From Aquificota bacterium (GTDB taxonomy: Bacteria > Aquificota > Aquificia > Aquificales > Hydrogenothermaceae): a DNA stretch of 64,000 bases. Location of the stretch: NCBI GenBank assembly GCA_013153635.1, contig JAADDZ010000003.1, positions 1 to 64,000 of the forward strand, in the 5' to 3' direction. Both the position numbers and the translations under genes were made by a program. Under the pieces are notes generated by a model. It did no database searches, was not told the DNA's origin, and saw only the letters and a list, made by a program, of their open reading frames with translations. Positions 52,689-61,561 of the stretch are shown here, piece after piece. How positions within the stretch are numbered: the stretch's first letter is position 1; every line of letters starts with the position of its first letter.

Positions 52689-53635
52689 AAAAATTTCTTC
52701 CAGCTATTTTACTTTTTTATACGGTGTATGCTCAAACCGTTTTAACCCCAGAAAAAATACTCTTAGCCGAAGGGGGTGTAAAAGATGTCACTTACAAAAA
52801 CCAGCTTCTTTATATCGCCACAGAGATAGGAACAGTAGAGATATTTAACCTAAACACAGGAAAAAAAGTCCAAAAAATCACCCTACCAAACATAAAAGAT
52901 TTCTTCGATGAACCTATAAAACCAAAAGTGTACTCCATAGACGTATCATCAGACGGGACAATCTATATGTTAGTCCAATCTACTGAAGGATTCTCCCAGC
53001 TTTACAGATACAAAAACAAAAAACTAGAACTCCTTATCCCAGAAAAACAAAAACTACTCGCAGTAAAAGCTAAACTGTACAAAGACAGATACATACTTCT
53101 TGGTTTACCAGCAAACGACATCATCTTATATGACCTGAAAAATAAGAAAAAAGTCTACCAGCTACATATTAGCCGTTCTCCTTTTTCAGATTTTGCAATA
53201 AACAAAGACCATGTAGCGATAGCCTGTGAATCAGGTATAGTCTATATAGTACACATACCTACAGGAAAGATAGAACAAAACATTCCTAAAATGAACCTCG
53301 ATAAAACATTCAAAATAGACTTTAAAGGAAACTACATATTTACCGGAGGAAGAGATAAAAAAGCCACCCTCTATAACCTAAAAACAAAAGAAAAACATGT
53401 ATTCAAAGCAAAATTCTTCGTATATTCGGTAGGTTTAAGCCCGTCCTTAAAATACGGAGCTTACGGTATAAACGAACAAAGTGATATAGCAGTCTTTGAT
53501 ATACCATTAAAAACAACCAGATACATACTAAAGGGACATTCTTATGCTCTTAACAATATTCTGTTTATAACAGATAACCAGCTAGTTACAACAGACGAAT
53601 CAAGGAAAATCCTTTATTGGAGGTTAAAACAATGA
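52685..53635 (+). CDS. napL: WD40-like periplasmic protein NapL
   Basis: A 316 aa exported beta-propeller with a signal peptide (LKKFLPAILLFYTVYA). Propeller strands occur regularly (LYIATEIGTVEIFNLNTGK, YIFTGGRDKKATLYNL, YILKGHSYALNNILF). It fits NapL, an accessory protein found in the Campylobacterota nap clusters; its exact role is not settled. TTG start at 52685 overlaps the napF stop and has SD GAGGAG 5 bp upstream; the open frame to 52610 has no family similarity. Confidence 0.82.
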   Translation: MKKFLPAILLFYTVYAQTVLTPEKILLAEGGVKDVTYKNQLLYIATEIGTVEIFNLNTGKKVQKITLPNIKDFFDEPIKPKVYSIDVSSDGTIYMLVQSTEGFSQLYRYKNKKLELLIPEKQKLLAVKAKLYKDRYILLGLPANDIILYDLKNKKKVYQLHISRSPFSDFAINKDHVAIACESGIVYIVHIPTGKIEQNIPKMNLDKTFKIDFKGNYIFTGGRDKKATLYNLKTKEKHVFKAKFFVYSVGLSPSLKYGAYGINEQSDIAVFDIPLKTTRYILKGHSYALNNILFITDNQLVTTDESRKILYWRLKQ

Positions 53636-53934
53636 ACATCTCTAGTGCTGTAGTTAAAGTAGCCCCTAAGTATCTTAACCAAGTCCTAAATCTCCTAGAA
53701 GAATCGCAACTATGTGAAGTTCATTTTTACGACGACCAAGGAAAGATAATCATAACAGTAGAAGCAAACAACGTAAGTGAAGAAATGGAAAAATTTGACA
53801 GAATATCCAAACTAGACCACGTACTATCTGTAGACCTTGTTTACTGCTACAGTGAAGAAGAGCTAGCAGACGCCATAGATGAATTTCATAGACTAGAAGA
53901 TAAATATGTACCAGATGCCTTGAAAGATGCCTAA
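53632..53934 (+). CDS. napD: Nitrate reductase chaperone NapD
   Basis: A 100 aa cytoplasmic protein that binds the twin-arginine signal of NapA and holds back its export until the cofactor is inserted. Ferredoxin-like fold with ISSAVVKVAPKYLNQVLNLLEES and KIIITVEANNVSEEMEKFDRISKLDHVLSVDLVYCY. The ATG overlaps napL stop. Overlaps the next gene by 8 bp, which indicates the operon continues. Confidence 0.88.
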   Translation: MNISSAVVKVAPKYLNQVLNLLEESQLCEVHFYDDQGKIIITVEANNVSEEMEKFDRISKLDHVLSVDLVYCYSEEELADAIDEFHRLEDKYVPDALKDA

Positions 53935-54493
53935 AAATCAGATTCTTGAAAAAACTTTCGATATGTTTTGGGAAACAGATGTCCCAGAAAACGAACTTAT
54001 CATATCTAGGACAGACCTAAAAGGCACAATAACATATGCAAATGAGACCTTTGCAAAAATATCAGGATACTCTGTAGATGAACTAATAGGAAAACCTCAT
54101 AATATCATAAGACACCCAGACATGCCCAAAAGCATATTCGAAAATCTCTGGAGTACAATCAAGCAAGGAAAAAAATGGGAAGGATATATCAAAAACCTAA
54201 GGAAAGATAAAGGATACTACTGGGTTAAAACAGAAATATCAGGAATATACAAAAATGGAAAACTTATAGGATACAAATCAATGAGATACAAAATATCTGA
54301 TACCCAAAAAAGACAGATGCAGAACCTATACGACAAAATAAGAGAAGAAGAAGAAGGAATAGTAAGGTTAGTCATATATACAAAAAAAGAAGTATACGAA
54401 AAATTAGAAGAACTTTCAAAAAAACTAAACAAACACCCAGTAGAGATAGTAGAAGAGGCAATTTTAAACTTTGATTACATAAAGGAGGGGTAA
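53927..54493 (+). CDS. PAS (Aer-type) protein with probable C-terminal ribbon-helix-helix domain
   Basis: A 188 aa protein coupled to napD by an 8-bp overlap. Residues 20-125 form a PAS domain of the Aer type, with LIISRTDLKGTITYANETFAKISGY, the HNIIRHPDMPK motif, and YYWVKTEISG; such PAS domains often bind FAD and sense redox state. After a short charged helix (126-143), residues 145-183 look like a ribbon-helix-helix DNA-binding unit: a strand (VRLVIYT), a helix (KEVYEKLEELSKKLN) and a second helix (PVEIVEEAILNF). No chemotaxis or kinase output domain follows. A one-component redox-responsive regulator is inferred. Confidence 0.72.
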   Translation: MPKNQILEKTFDMFWETDVPENELIISRTDLKGTITYANETFAKISGYSVDELIGKPHNIIRHPDMPKSIFENLWSTIKQGKKWEGYIKNLRKDKGYYWVKTEISGIYKNGKLIGYKSMRYKISDTQKRQMQNLYDKIREEEEGIVRLVIYTKKEVYEKLEELSKKLNKHPVEIVEEAILNFDYIKEG

Positions 54494-54495
54494 GC

Positions 54496-55779
54496 ATGAA
54501 GAAAAAATTTGTATTAGCAGGAGCAAGCTTATTGACCTTTGGGTTATTAAGTTTACATCAAACAGAAGGAATCAAGCTAAAAAAAGCTTTTGCAGACCAA
54601 CCATTTATCAGCGGAATCGAAGCCCACTTACAGATTAGACCTAGATACGAATACGTTGATGTAGAAAACAGCCCAAACAAAGATGCAAACGCACTTACAG
54701 TGAGAACAGCAATTACTACAAAACTAAAATCCCTATTTGGAATAAAAGGATTTAACGGAATCATAGAAGCCGCAAATGTTGGTGCTATCATAGACGACTA
54801 CTCACCTCAAAAGCCAAACTATGAATTAGTTCCAGACCCGCCAATAACTAGATTTTCCCAATTTGCAGTAACCTATACCAAAAATAAAACGACCTTCATA
54901 GGAGGTAGAGTTTACGTAACCATAGATGACCATAGATTTATCGGTAATGTTCCATGGAGACAGATGTATCAATCTTTTGGTGTTTTAGCAGTTTCAACAA
55001 AAGCGGTTAAAAACTTTAACCTACTTCTTGCTGGGATATACGAAAGAAAAGGAATTATAGACGATCTCAATGCTGACTGGAGACTAGATAAAATGCCTCT
55101 AGTACTAGATATAAACTATTCAGCCCACAAATCACTAAGACTAAAAGCGTTTGCCTATATGATAACAGACGTTCACGACACATTTGGTCTAAAAGCTTCA
55201 GGAAAAGTAAAACTAGGAAAAGTAAAACTCTCCTACCTAGGAGAATACGCAAAACAAGACAGTCCTTATGCTTTAGATAATCTCCCTGCCAATCCAAACA
55301 TAGACGCAAACTACTACAGATTATCTCTTGGAAGTGTTTCTGGTGGTTTCTTTGGAAACATTATGTACACACATTTTGATGGAAGAGATACAGGAGAAGA
55401 CAAAGGATTTTCCACACCGTTAGCTACACTGCACAAATTTGAAGGGTGGTCTGATGTACTCCTACTCGGAGCCGCAAACGGATTTGACTATGGGCTAAAC
55501 GAAGTAGGACTCACTTTAGGATATAAAAAACCAGACCTTGGAAATCTTATGCTTATTTATCTCATATTTAAATCTGATATGAATCCTACAGACCCAACAG
55601 TAGGAAAAGATATTGGAAAAGAGCTTGATGTACAATACACCAAAAAACTCACACCTCATTTATCCTTCTTAGCAAAAGCCGCATTTTACAGAGCAGATGA
55701 CGGGTATTACACAGGAGGCACCCTAAAAGGTACTCAAGATGTAAAAAAATATTGGCTTCAGCTTAACTACCTATACTAA
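54496..55779 (+). CDS. Porin-like outer-membrane protein
   Basis: A 427 aa exported protein. Signal peptide near 1-35. The mature part shows repeated amphipathic strands with aromatic girdles and ends in LNYLY, as in OprP-like or alginate-export-like barrels. It is 2 bp downstream of the PAS gene and so probably in the nap operon. A channel for nitrate or nitrite is an inference; general porin function is equally possible. Confidence 0.72.
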   Translation: MKKKFVLAGASLLTFGLLSLHQTEGIKLKKAFADQPFISGIEAHLQIRPRYEYVDVENSPNKDANALTVRTAITTKLKSLFGIKGFNGIIEAANVGAIIDDYSPQKPNYELVPDPPITRFSQFAVTYTKNKTTFIGGRVYVTIDDHRFIGNVPWRQMYQSFGVLAVSTKAVKNFNLLLAGIYERKGIIDDLNADWRLDKMPLVLDINYSAHKSLRLKAFAYMITDVHDTFGLKASGKVKLGKVKLSYLGEYAKQDSPYALDNLPANPNIDANYYRLSLGSVSGGFFGNIMYTHFDGRDTGEDKGFSTPLATLHKFEGWSDVLLLGAANGFDYGLNEVGLTLGYKKPDLGNLMLIYLIFKSDMNPTDPTVGKDIGKELDVQYTKKLTPHLSFLAKAAFYRADDGYYTGGTLKGTQDVKKYWLQLNYLY

Positions 55780-55794
55780 AAATGAGGTAATAAT

Positions 55795-56835
55795 ATGGAA
55801 AAATTTTTAAAAACCGTGGGCGTTGGTGTCCACGGTTCTAAAGCTTTGTCCTTTGAAGAAGCAGAAGAAGCGATGAGAATCATTCTCAATGGAGATTGTG
55901 ATGACATAGAAACAGGTGCCTTCTTTATGGCGATGAGATACAAAGGAGAAGAGATACAAGAACTAAAAGGTTTTTTAGAAGCTCTTAGAGATGAAACCAA
56001 AATCACCCATACCCCAAAATTTAAACCATTAGATATATCAGTACCTTATGATGGTAAAAACAGAACACCTCATATACTGCCTGCTTCAATATTTATCGCC
56101 ACCTCCTCTGGTCTAAAAATCACTGGACATGGAAGTGAAAATGTCCCAGCCAAATACGGAACAAATTATTATGACGTTCTTATAGAGATGGGGTGCTGTT
56201 ACCTAAAAGACAAAGAAGATGTCCTAGACGCTTTAGAAATATCAGGATTTGCATACCTTCCCCAGTGGTGTTTCAACAGGAAATTATTTGCTCTACTACC
56301 AAAGAGAAGAAAATTCCATCTACGCACATTTATAAATGTGATAGAAAAACTATTAAACCCCTTCAACACCAAAAAAATCGCAGTAGGAATATTTCACAAA
56401 CCCTACTTTAAAAAACTCAAAGAACTACTGACACACCTACAGTTTGAGGATTTTTATGTAATAAAAGGTGTAGAAGGTGGAATAGAGACAAACCCTTTCA
56501 AACCAACCACCATAATAGATAAAGAAGGAAAAGAGATAAAAATATCTCCTTCCAAGCCAATAAACATAGAAGAAAAATCTATCTCTCTAAAAGAGAATGC
56601 AAAACTCTGTTACCAGATACTCAAAGGAGAATCCCACCCCCTTGAACAATGGGCAGTAGAAACAGCTGGTTTACTATTATTTATAGGTGGTGTAGCATCA
56701 TCTATTGAAGAGGGAATAGAGTTAGCAAAAGAAAATCTAAAAACCAAAAAAGCCTACAAAACCTTTGAAAATTTCCAAAAAATAACAGTACACAGTAGCG
56801 ACAAAATACGGTTTAGTTATAAACCTCTAAGGTAG
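55795..56835 (+). CDS. TrpD2/YbiB-type protein (anthranilate phosphoribosyltransferase-like)
   Basis: A 346 aa protein with the two-domain TrpD fold. The helical N-terminus shows LSFEEAEEAMRIILNGD...ETGAFFMAMRYKGEE. The canonical GTGGD phosphate loop is replaced by SVPYDGKNRTPHILPAS, and KITGHGSEN stands for the usual KHGNR. These changes match the YbiB/TrpD2 group, which binds nucleic acids rather than making tryptophan. It probably does not catalyse the Trp reaction. It is 15 bp downstream of the porin, and overlaps tsaB tail to tail by 19 bp. Confidence 0.82.
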   Translation: MEKFLKTVGVGVHGSKALSFEEAEEAMRIILNGDCDDIETGAFFMAMRYKGEEIQELKGFLEALRDETKITHTPKFKPLDISVPYDGKNRTPHILPASIFIATSSGLKITGHGSENVPAKYGTNYYDVLIEMGCCYLKDKEDVLDALEISGFAYLPQWCFNRKLFALLPKRRKFHLRTFINVIEKLLNPFNTKKIAVGIFHKPYFKKLKELLTHLQFEDFYVIKGVEGGIETNPFKPTTIIDKEGKEIKISPSKPINIEEKSISLKENAKLCYQILKGESHPLEQWAVETAGLLLFIGGVASSIEEGIELAKENLKTKKAYKTFENFQKITVHSSDKIRFSYKPLR

Positions 56836-57428
56836 ATAGGCTCTAACTTGTGAATATCCTCTATTAAATCATTCTTCAATGAAAAGATACCCCCTTCAAA
56901 ACCTACAGACTCTTTTAAATGTACTACATTATCAAAATCTATATCTACATTTTTCAAAATAACTAATCTATCTTGAGATAAAAAAGTACCTACCTTATTT
57001 TGAGGTATCAACTTCAAATCAGAATTCGGCTCTATCCAAAAACCGTTAGATACATAATCTCTGTAATAAACTTCCCCTTTACCTGCATTAACCACAACAG
57101 ATATATAACCCTTATAAACCCTATATTTATAAGCTATTGCATCAAGACTTACAAAAGCATAAATTGGTATTCCAACAGAATAAGCTATCATCTTAGCTAT
57201 ACTTACCCCTACTCTCACACCTGTATAAGAACCGGGACCTTTGTCTACTATAACTCCAGAAAGATTATCAAAATCAAAATCCAACTCTTCTTGTAACTGT
57301 TTTAGCTTATAAGGAATAAAATCAGAAAATTGTCTACTTTTAGAATACATTACACGAGTAAGTAACTGATTTTCTGTAAAAATACAAATTTCAAAAATTT
57401 CAGAAAAAGTATCTATTGCTAAGTACAT
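56817..57428 (-). CDS. tsaB: tRNA threonylcarbamoyladenosine synthesis protein TsaB
   Basis: A 203 aa ASKHA-fold protein that joins TsaD and TsaE in modifying A37 of tRNAs reading ANN codons. Typical YLAIDTFSE at the start and VDKGPGSYTGVRVGVSIAKMIAYSVGIPIY in the centre. Length is normal. Essential in most bacteria. Confidence 0.92.
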   Translation of the reverse strand: MYLAIDTFSEIFEICIFTENQLLTRVMYSKSRQFSDFIPYKLKQLQEELDFDFDNLSGVIVDKGPGSYTGVRVGVSIAKMIAYSVGIPIYAFVSLDAIAYKYRVYKGYISVVVNAGKGEVYYRDYVSNGFWIEPNSDLKLIPQNKVGTFLSQDRLVILKNVDIDFDNVVHLKESVGFEGGIFSLKNDLIEDIHKLEPIYLRGL

Positions 57429-57496
57429 GATTCTCCTATTATTTTAATTAAAGTGATATTAAAATTATACCGAAAATCTGCACAGGAAGAGAAAAA

Positions 57497-57706
57497 ATGG
57501 CAAAAAGAAAATTGAGGAAAATTTTAAAAAAATATCTTTCAGATAAGGAAATAGAAAAATTAGAAAAAATGTTTCTGGAGGACAAATATATGCCCAGAAG
57601 TGAAAAATTAAAAAATATCAAAGAGAAAATCCAAAGAGGAGAGTATAACATACCTCCTGAAGAGTTAGCAGAAAAAATGCTAGAATTCTTTAAGAAAAAT
57701 AAATAA
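57497..57706 (+). CDS. flgM: FlgM-like anti-sigma-28 factor
   Basis: A 69 aa helical protein. The second half (RSEKLKNIKEKIQRGEYNIPPEELAEKMLEFF) matches the sigma-28-binding part of FlgM, with the conserved K-x2-I-x-GxY-x(5-6)-AxKM arrangement. The first half is a basic helix. FlgM holds FliA inactive until the hook is finished. It overlaps the convergent cysteine desulfurase by 17 bp; no other flagellar gene is near. Confidence 0.72.
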   Translation: MAKRKLRKILKKYLSDKEIEKLEKMFLEDKYMPRSEKLKNIKEKIQRGEYNIPPEELAEKMLEFFKKNK

Positions 57707-58838
57707 ATTTCATGTAATTATCGTATATTTCTTTGATAAAAGAGATAGTTTTATCCACTTCTTCTTTAGAATTAAAAATTCCAAAAGAAAATCTTACAGC
57801 TCTCAAAGCTTCCTCCTTAGAAAAACCATAAGAAAGCAAGACATGTGAAGGATTTACAGCACCGGAAGAGCAAGCTGACCCAGAAGATACACATACCCCC
57901 TTAGAGTCTAATGCCAGTATCATAGTTTGGGCATCGATTTTAGGAAAAATAACACAACTAATATGAGGTAGCCTATCTACACTGTCACTAACAATATAAA
58001 CATCTGGTATAACCTCTTTCAGTCTACCCTCAAAATACTCTCTCAACCCCTTTAAATGGTTATAAAACTCACTTTTATTACTATTCCATATCTTTACAGC
58101 ATCAGATATAAACTTTATATATTGAGGATTTTCTGTACCAGAGCGATAACCTTTTTCTTGACCACCACCAAGTAATAAAGGCTCTATTTCTATATCTTTC
58201 CTTTTGTAAAAAAGACCTATCCCTTTAGGAGCATTTATCTTATGCCCAGACACAGAAAAAAAATCGATAAATTCCAAATTTATATCTTCCTTCAAAAAGG
58301 ATTGGACAACATCAGAAAAAAACAAAACCTCCCTTTCTCTACACAGCTTTCCTATCTTTGTAATATCCTGTAGTACTCCTGTCTCATTATTACCATGTAT
58401 TACAGACACCAAAAAAACATCTTTATCCAACCGTTTTTCTAAATCATCTATGTCTACAACACCTGTTTTATCAACCTTTAAAAATTCAACTGAAAAACCC
58501 CTCTTAGCAAGGTATCTAGCAGGATTTAAGACAGATTTATGCTCAATAGGAGAAACAAGTATTTTATTTTTATCCTTTTGAATGTATGCTGTACCTCTTA
58601 TAATCGTATTGTTACTCTCTGTAGCACAAGAAGTAAAGATTATCTCATCTTCACTAGAACCAACAAATTTAGATATAATTCTACGGGAATCTTCTATAAG
58701 ATTACGCACCCTTTGTCCTTGAGTATGGATACTATTAGGATTTGCAAAATATTTCTCAAAAATATCAGGCATTTGAGAAAGAATCTCATTAAAAACGCGA
58801 GTAGTAGAAGCATTATCAAGATATATAAAACTAGCCAT
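57690..58838 (-). CDS. Cysteine desulfurase (NifS/IscS family)
   Basis: PLP enzyme mobilising sulfur from cysteine for Fe-S cluster and thiolation pathways. A 382 aa protein with IYLDNASTTRV, FTSCATESNNTII, HGNNETGVLQD, the PLP lysine in FSVSGHKINAPKGIG, and the catalytic Cys in GSACSSGAVNPSH. The ATG at 58838 has a good SD (GAGAGGAAG); the start at 58859 is less supported. A cluster scaffold gene is not adjacent. Confidence 0.94.
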   Translation of the reverse strand: MASFIYLDNASTTRVFNEILSQMPDIFEKYFANPNSIHTQGQRVRNLIEDSRRIISKFVGSSEDEIIFTSCATESNNTIIRGTAYIQKDKNKILVSPIEHKSVLNPARYLAKRGFSVEFLKVDKTGVVDIDDLEKRLDKDVFLVSVIHGNNETGVLQDITKIGKLCREREVLFFSDVVQSFLKEDINLEFIDFFSVSGHKINAPKGIGLFYKRKDIEIEPLLLGGGQEKGYRSGTENPQYIKFISDAVKIWNSNKSEFYNHLKGLREYFEGRLKEVIPDVYIVSDSVDRLPHISCVIFPKIDAQTMILALDSKGVCVSSGSACSSGAVNPSHVLLSYGFSKEEALRAVRFSFGIFNSKEEVDKTISFIKEIYDNYMKFIYFS

Positions 58839-58909
58839 TGACTTCCTCTCTAACTTCACAGAAGTTTAAAATATAATAGTATCAAAATTACACATCTAGG
58901 AGGTATGTC

Positions 58910-59746
58910 ATGAAAAAAATCCTATATATAGGACTTTCTATAATAACTAGCTTTACAATAGCCACAGCAAAAGATGTTAGATTAGGAATACCTCCTAAAA
59001 CATTAGAAAAGTATTATCCACCAAATTCAGAAAAATACGAATTTTTGATGAATATGTACAAAGCCTCTACAGCTTTTACTGGTCTCTCTACCAGTATAAG
59101 AGAAAAAGATTGGCAAAGAGCTGAAAAATGGGCTAAAACCTTAAAAGACGCTTATCTAAAAATAGGAGAGCTTGTTCCCCAATGGGATAAAGTTCTTAGA
59201 AAAGAAGAAGCAAACTTCTTAGTCCAAGCAGTAAAAAACAAAGATATACGAAAAATACAATTTTTTGCCAATGCAGTAGGGAACACCTGCTCCAAGTGCC
59301 ATGATAGATACTTAGCATCAACTAAATTGCTATACCACTTTCCAGATTTTGATACAGTAACGCTAGAAGACCCGATAACATCAGTAGAATACAACGTTTC
59401 AGACTATATGAAAAAAATGATAACCTCCTTTAAGCTCCTAAATGTATACATGCACGACAGCAAATCAAAAAAAGCCAAAAAAGAAGGCATGAACTTTGTA
59501 AAAAGACTAAAAGGTCTATCCCAGATGTGTAGTGAATGTCACACAAATCAACTTTCAGAAAAAGTATACTTTGGAAAAGATTTCTACCAAAAAGTAAAAC
59601 AACTAGAACAATCTATCAAAAATCTCAATCCTAATAAAATATCCCAGACATTCAACTGGATAAATAAAAATAACTGCTCAAAATGTCACAATGTTCATGA
59701 AGTACCTACAATGATAAGAGAAAAAATAAAGAAAAAGCAAAAATAA
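58910..59746 (+). CDS. Triheme c-type cytochrome
   Basis: A 278 aa periplasmic protein with signal peptide at 1-20. Three heme c motifs are seen: CSKCH at 127-131, CSECH at 207-211 and CSKCH at 256-260. The first ~120 residues are helical and resemble the cytochrome c'/b562-like bundle in composition. Distal ligands are not obvious. It stands alone with SD AGGAGG and its own leader, divergent from cysteine desulfurase and convergent with a glycosyltransferase gene. Its electron partners are unknown; the nitrate/nitrite reduction genes 4 kb away are a plausible link. Confidence 0.85.
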   Translation: MKKILYIGLSIITSFTIATAKDVRLGIPPKTLEKYYPPNSEKYEFLMNMYKASTAFTGLSTSIREKDWQRAEKWAKTLKDAYLKIGELVPQWDKVLRKEEANFLVQAVKNKDIRKIQFFANAVGNTCSKCHDRYLASTKLLYHFPDFDTVTLEDPITSVEYNVSDYMKKMITSFKLLNVYMHDSKSKKAKKEGMNFVKRLKGLSQMCSECHTNQLSEKVYFGKDFYQKVKQLEQSIKNLNPNKISQTFNWINKNNCSKCHNVHEVPTMIREKIKKKQK

Positions 59747-59747
59747 C

Positions 59748-60848
59748 TTAAGACTCCTTTGCAAGCTCTCTAAAAAGCTCAAGATACTTTTGAGCTGTGT
59801 TTTCAATAGAATATCTAGAAGCTGTTTTTACAGCTTCTTTTGAAATCTTATCATATTCTTCTTCACTAAGAGAAAGCATCTTTTCCATTTTGGCAGAAAG
59901 ACCCTTTACATCACCTACAGAAACGGCAAAACCATTTACACCATCTTTCAGGTACTCTCCTATACCTCCAGCCAAAGTAGACAAAACAACTTTTCCTGTT
60001 GCCATCGCTTGTAATAAAGCCCCAGCTATCCCCTCCGAATGAGAAGAAAGTACAAAAAAATCTGAAGCATTTAAAATATCTGGTACATCTTCCCTAAATC
60101 CTAACCCAAACACTCTACCCTCTAAACCAAAATCCTTTATTAGCCTTTTAGCTTCTTCCTTATCTGTATTATTTCCTACAAGGTACAGTACACAATCTTC
60201 ACAATCTAGCTGGGCAAAAGCCTCCAAAAGAATATCTTGACCTTTTCTCCAAAGTTGCCAATTTGCTACATTTACAAAAATTTTCTTATCTTTAGGAAAA
60301 CCTAACTTTTCCCTTAACTCTTTTTTCCTAAAAGGTTCTGGAGCAAATCTACCAAGGTCAACACCACTTTCAATAGGAACTAATTTTTCTGGGAAAAAAT
60401 CAGCTTCCTTTAGATTCTCATAAACATCAGAAGAAACAACCACGATTTTATCTGCAATTTTGTATTTAAAATTTTTAGAAATAGACGAAGGTATAAACCC
60501 AGACCTCCTTACAGCTACAAGCTTTGGCTTTTTTTTCAAAAAAGGATAAATAAGCCTCAAGTAATTAAAAGTAGTAGAAGAATTTGCAACCACGATGTCA
60601 TAGTTCCCTTCTATGATAATATTTAGGAGTCTTTTGTAGTTTTTCAGATTGTACCTCCTTAAACCTCCATTATCCATCTCATAAAACTTCAATGGAACTA
60701 CACCATCTAGCCTATCTATAAGCTCCCTATGCTCAAAAGGAAGAGCCAAATGTACATCTATATGTTTTGCCAGCTCTTTAGTTATCAAAAATGTTTGCTC
60801 TTTAGTACCACACCAACCTTTTTTATCTATAACCTCTAAAACTTTCAT
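59748..60848 (-). CDS. Glycosyltransferase family 4
   Basis: A GT-B transferase of 366 aa. Motifs: AVRRSGFIPSSI, FVNVANWQLWRKGQDILLEAF, GLGFREDVPDIL and SSHSEGIAGALLQAMATGK, the E-x7-E region of the donor site. The closest groups I recognise are lipopolysaccharide-core and sugar-transfer GT4 enzymes. ATG 60848 with GAGG 8 bp upstream is preferred to GTG 60857. Its target is unknown, and it lies far from the polysaccharide cluster at the window start. Confidence 0.88.
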   Translation of the reverse strand: MKVLEVIDKKGWCGTKEQTFLITKELAKHIDVHLALPFEHRELIDRLDGVVPLKFYEMDNGGLRRYNLKNYKRLLNIIIEGNYDIVVANSSTTFNYLRLIYPFLKKKPKLVAVRRSGFIPSSISKNFKYKIADKIVVVSSDVYENLKEADFFPEKLVPIESGVDLGRFAPEPFRKKELREKLGFPKDKKIFVNVANWQLWRKGQDILLEAFAQLDCEDCVLYLVGNNTDKEEAKRLIKDFGLEGRVFGLGFREDVPDILNASDFFVLSSHSEGIAGALLQAMATGKVVLSTLAGGIGEYLKDGVNGFAVSVGDVKGLSAKMEKMLSLSEEEYDKISKEAVKTASRYSIENTAQKYLELFRELAKES

Positions 60849-60947
60849 TGTTCCCACCTCTTAATAATAATAACTATTATTAGTATATTGTAATATACAA
60901 AATATTGCAAAAAACCCTAAAGGGAAATATCTTTTTCTTTCAAGTTG

Positions 60948-60956
60948 TGCTATAAT
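60948..60956 (+). promoter_or_regulatory. Extended -10 promoter for rplU-rpmA
   Basis: TGCTATAAT is a perfect extended -10 (TG-N-TATAAT) 35 bases before the L21 ATG. The expected -35 region is only a poor match, as is common with extended -10 promoters. Confidence 0.65.
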
Positions 60957-60990
60957 AGATGGTTCAAATTGCTATTATAGGAGGTACAAC

Positions 60991-61287
60991 ATGTATGCTG
61001 TTATAAAAACAGGCGGTAAGCAGTACAAAGTAGAACCGGGAAATCAACTGAAAGTAGAAAAAATCAAAGCAAATCCCGGAGATACAGTTAGTATTCCTGC
61101 AGTTTTGATAAAAGACGATACTGGCAATATCACTTTTTCTGGAACAGTAGAAGCAGAAATAGTAAAACACGCAAAACACAAAAAAGTAATAGTTTTTAAA
61201 TTCAAAAGAAAAAAAAGATACTCTAGGAAAAGAGGACACAGACAACCATATACTTTACTCAAAGTAAAAGAAATCAAAGCTTCATAA
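60991..61287 (+). CDS. rplU: Ribosomal protein L21
   Basis: Component of the 50S subunit, 98 aa. MYAVIKTGGKQYKVEPG and VVFKFKRKKRYSRKRGHRQ-type C-terminal segment are the family signature. SD AGGAGG precedes the ATG. Linked to rpmA as in most bacteria. Confidence 0.97.
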   Translation: MYAVIKTGGKQYKVEPGNQLKVEKIKANPGDTVSIPAVLIKDDTGNITFSGTVEAEIVKHAKHKKVIVFKFKRKKRYSRKRGHRQPYTLLKVKEIKAS

Positions 61288-61299
61288 GGAGGTTTAGTA

Positions 61300-61560
61300 A
61301 TGGCTACGAAAAAAAGTGGTGGTGCGGCAAAGAACGGAAGAGATAGTATTTCAAAAAGACTTGGTGTTAAAAGATACGATGGACAGTTTGTAAAAGCTGG
61401 AAACATCTTAGTTAGACAAAGGGGAACAAAATTCTATCCCGGAAAAAATGTAGGTCTAGGGAACGACTACACTTTATTTTCTCTAATAGATGGATATGTA
61501 AAATTTGAAACATCAAAAGGAAAAAAAGTAGTCAGCGTTTATCCAGAAAAATTAAACTAA
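61300..61560 (+). CDS. rpmA: Ribosomal protein L27
   Basis: Component of the 50S subunit near the peptidyl transferase centre, 86 aa. [16 protein letters not shown] and [23 protein letters not shown] are diagnostic. The N-terminus starts directly with the mature sequence, so no Firmicute-type leader is cleaved. Confidence 0.97.
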   Translation: MATKKSGGAAKNGRDSISKRLGVKRYDGQFVKAGNILVRQRGTKFYPGKNVGLGNDYTLFSLIDGYVKFETSKGKKVVSVYPEKLN

Positions 61561-61561
61561 C

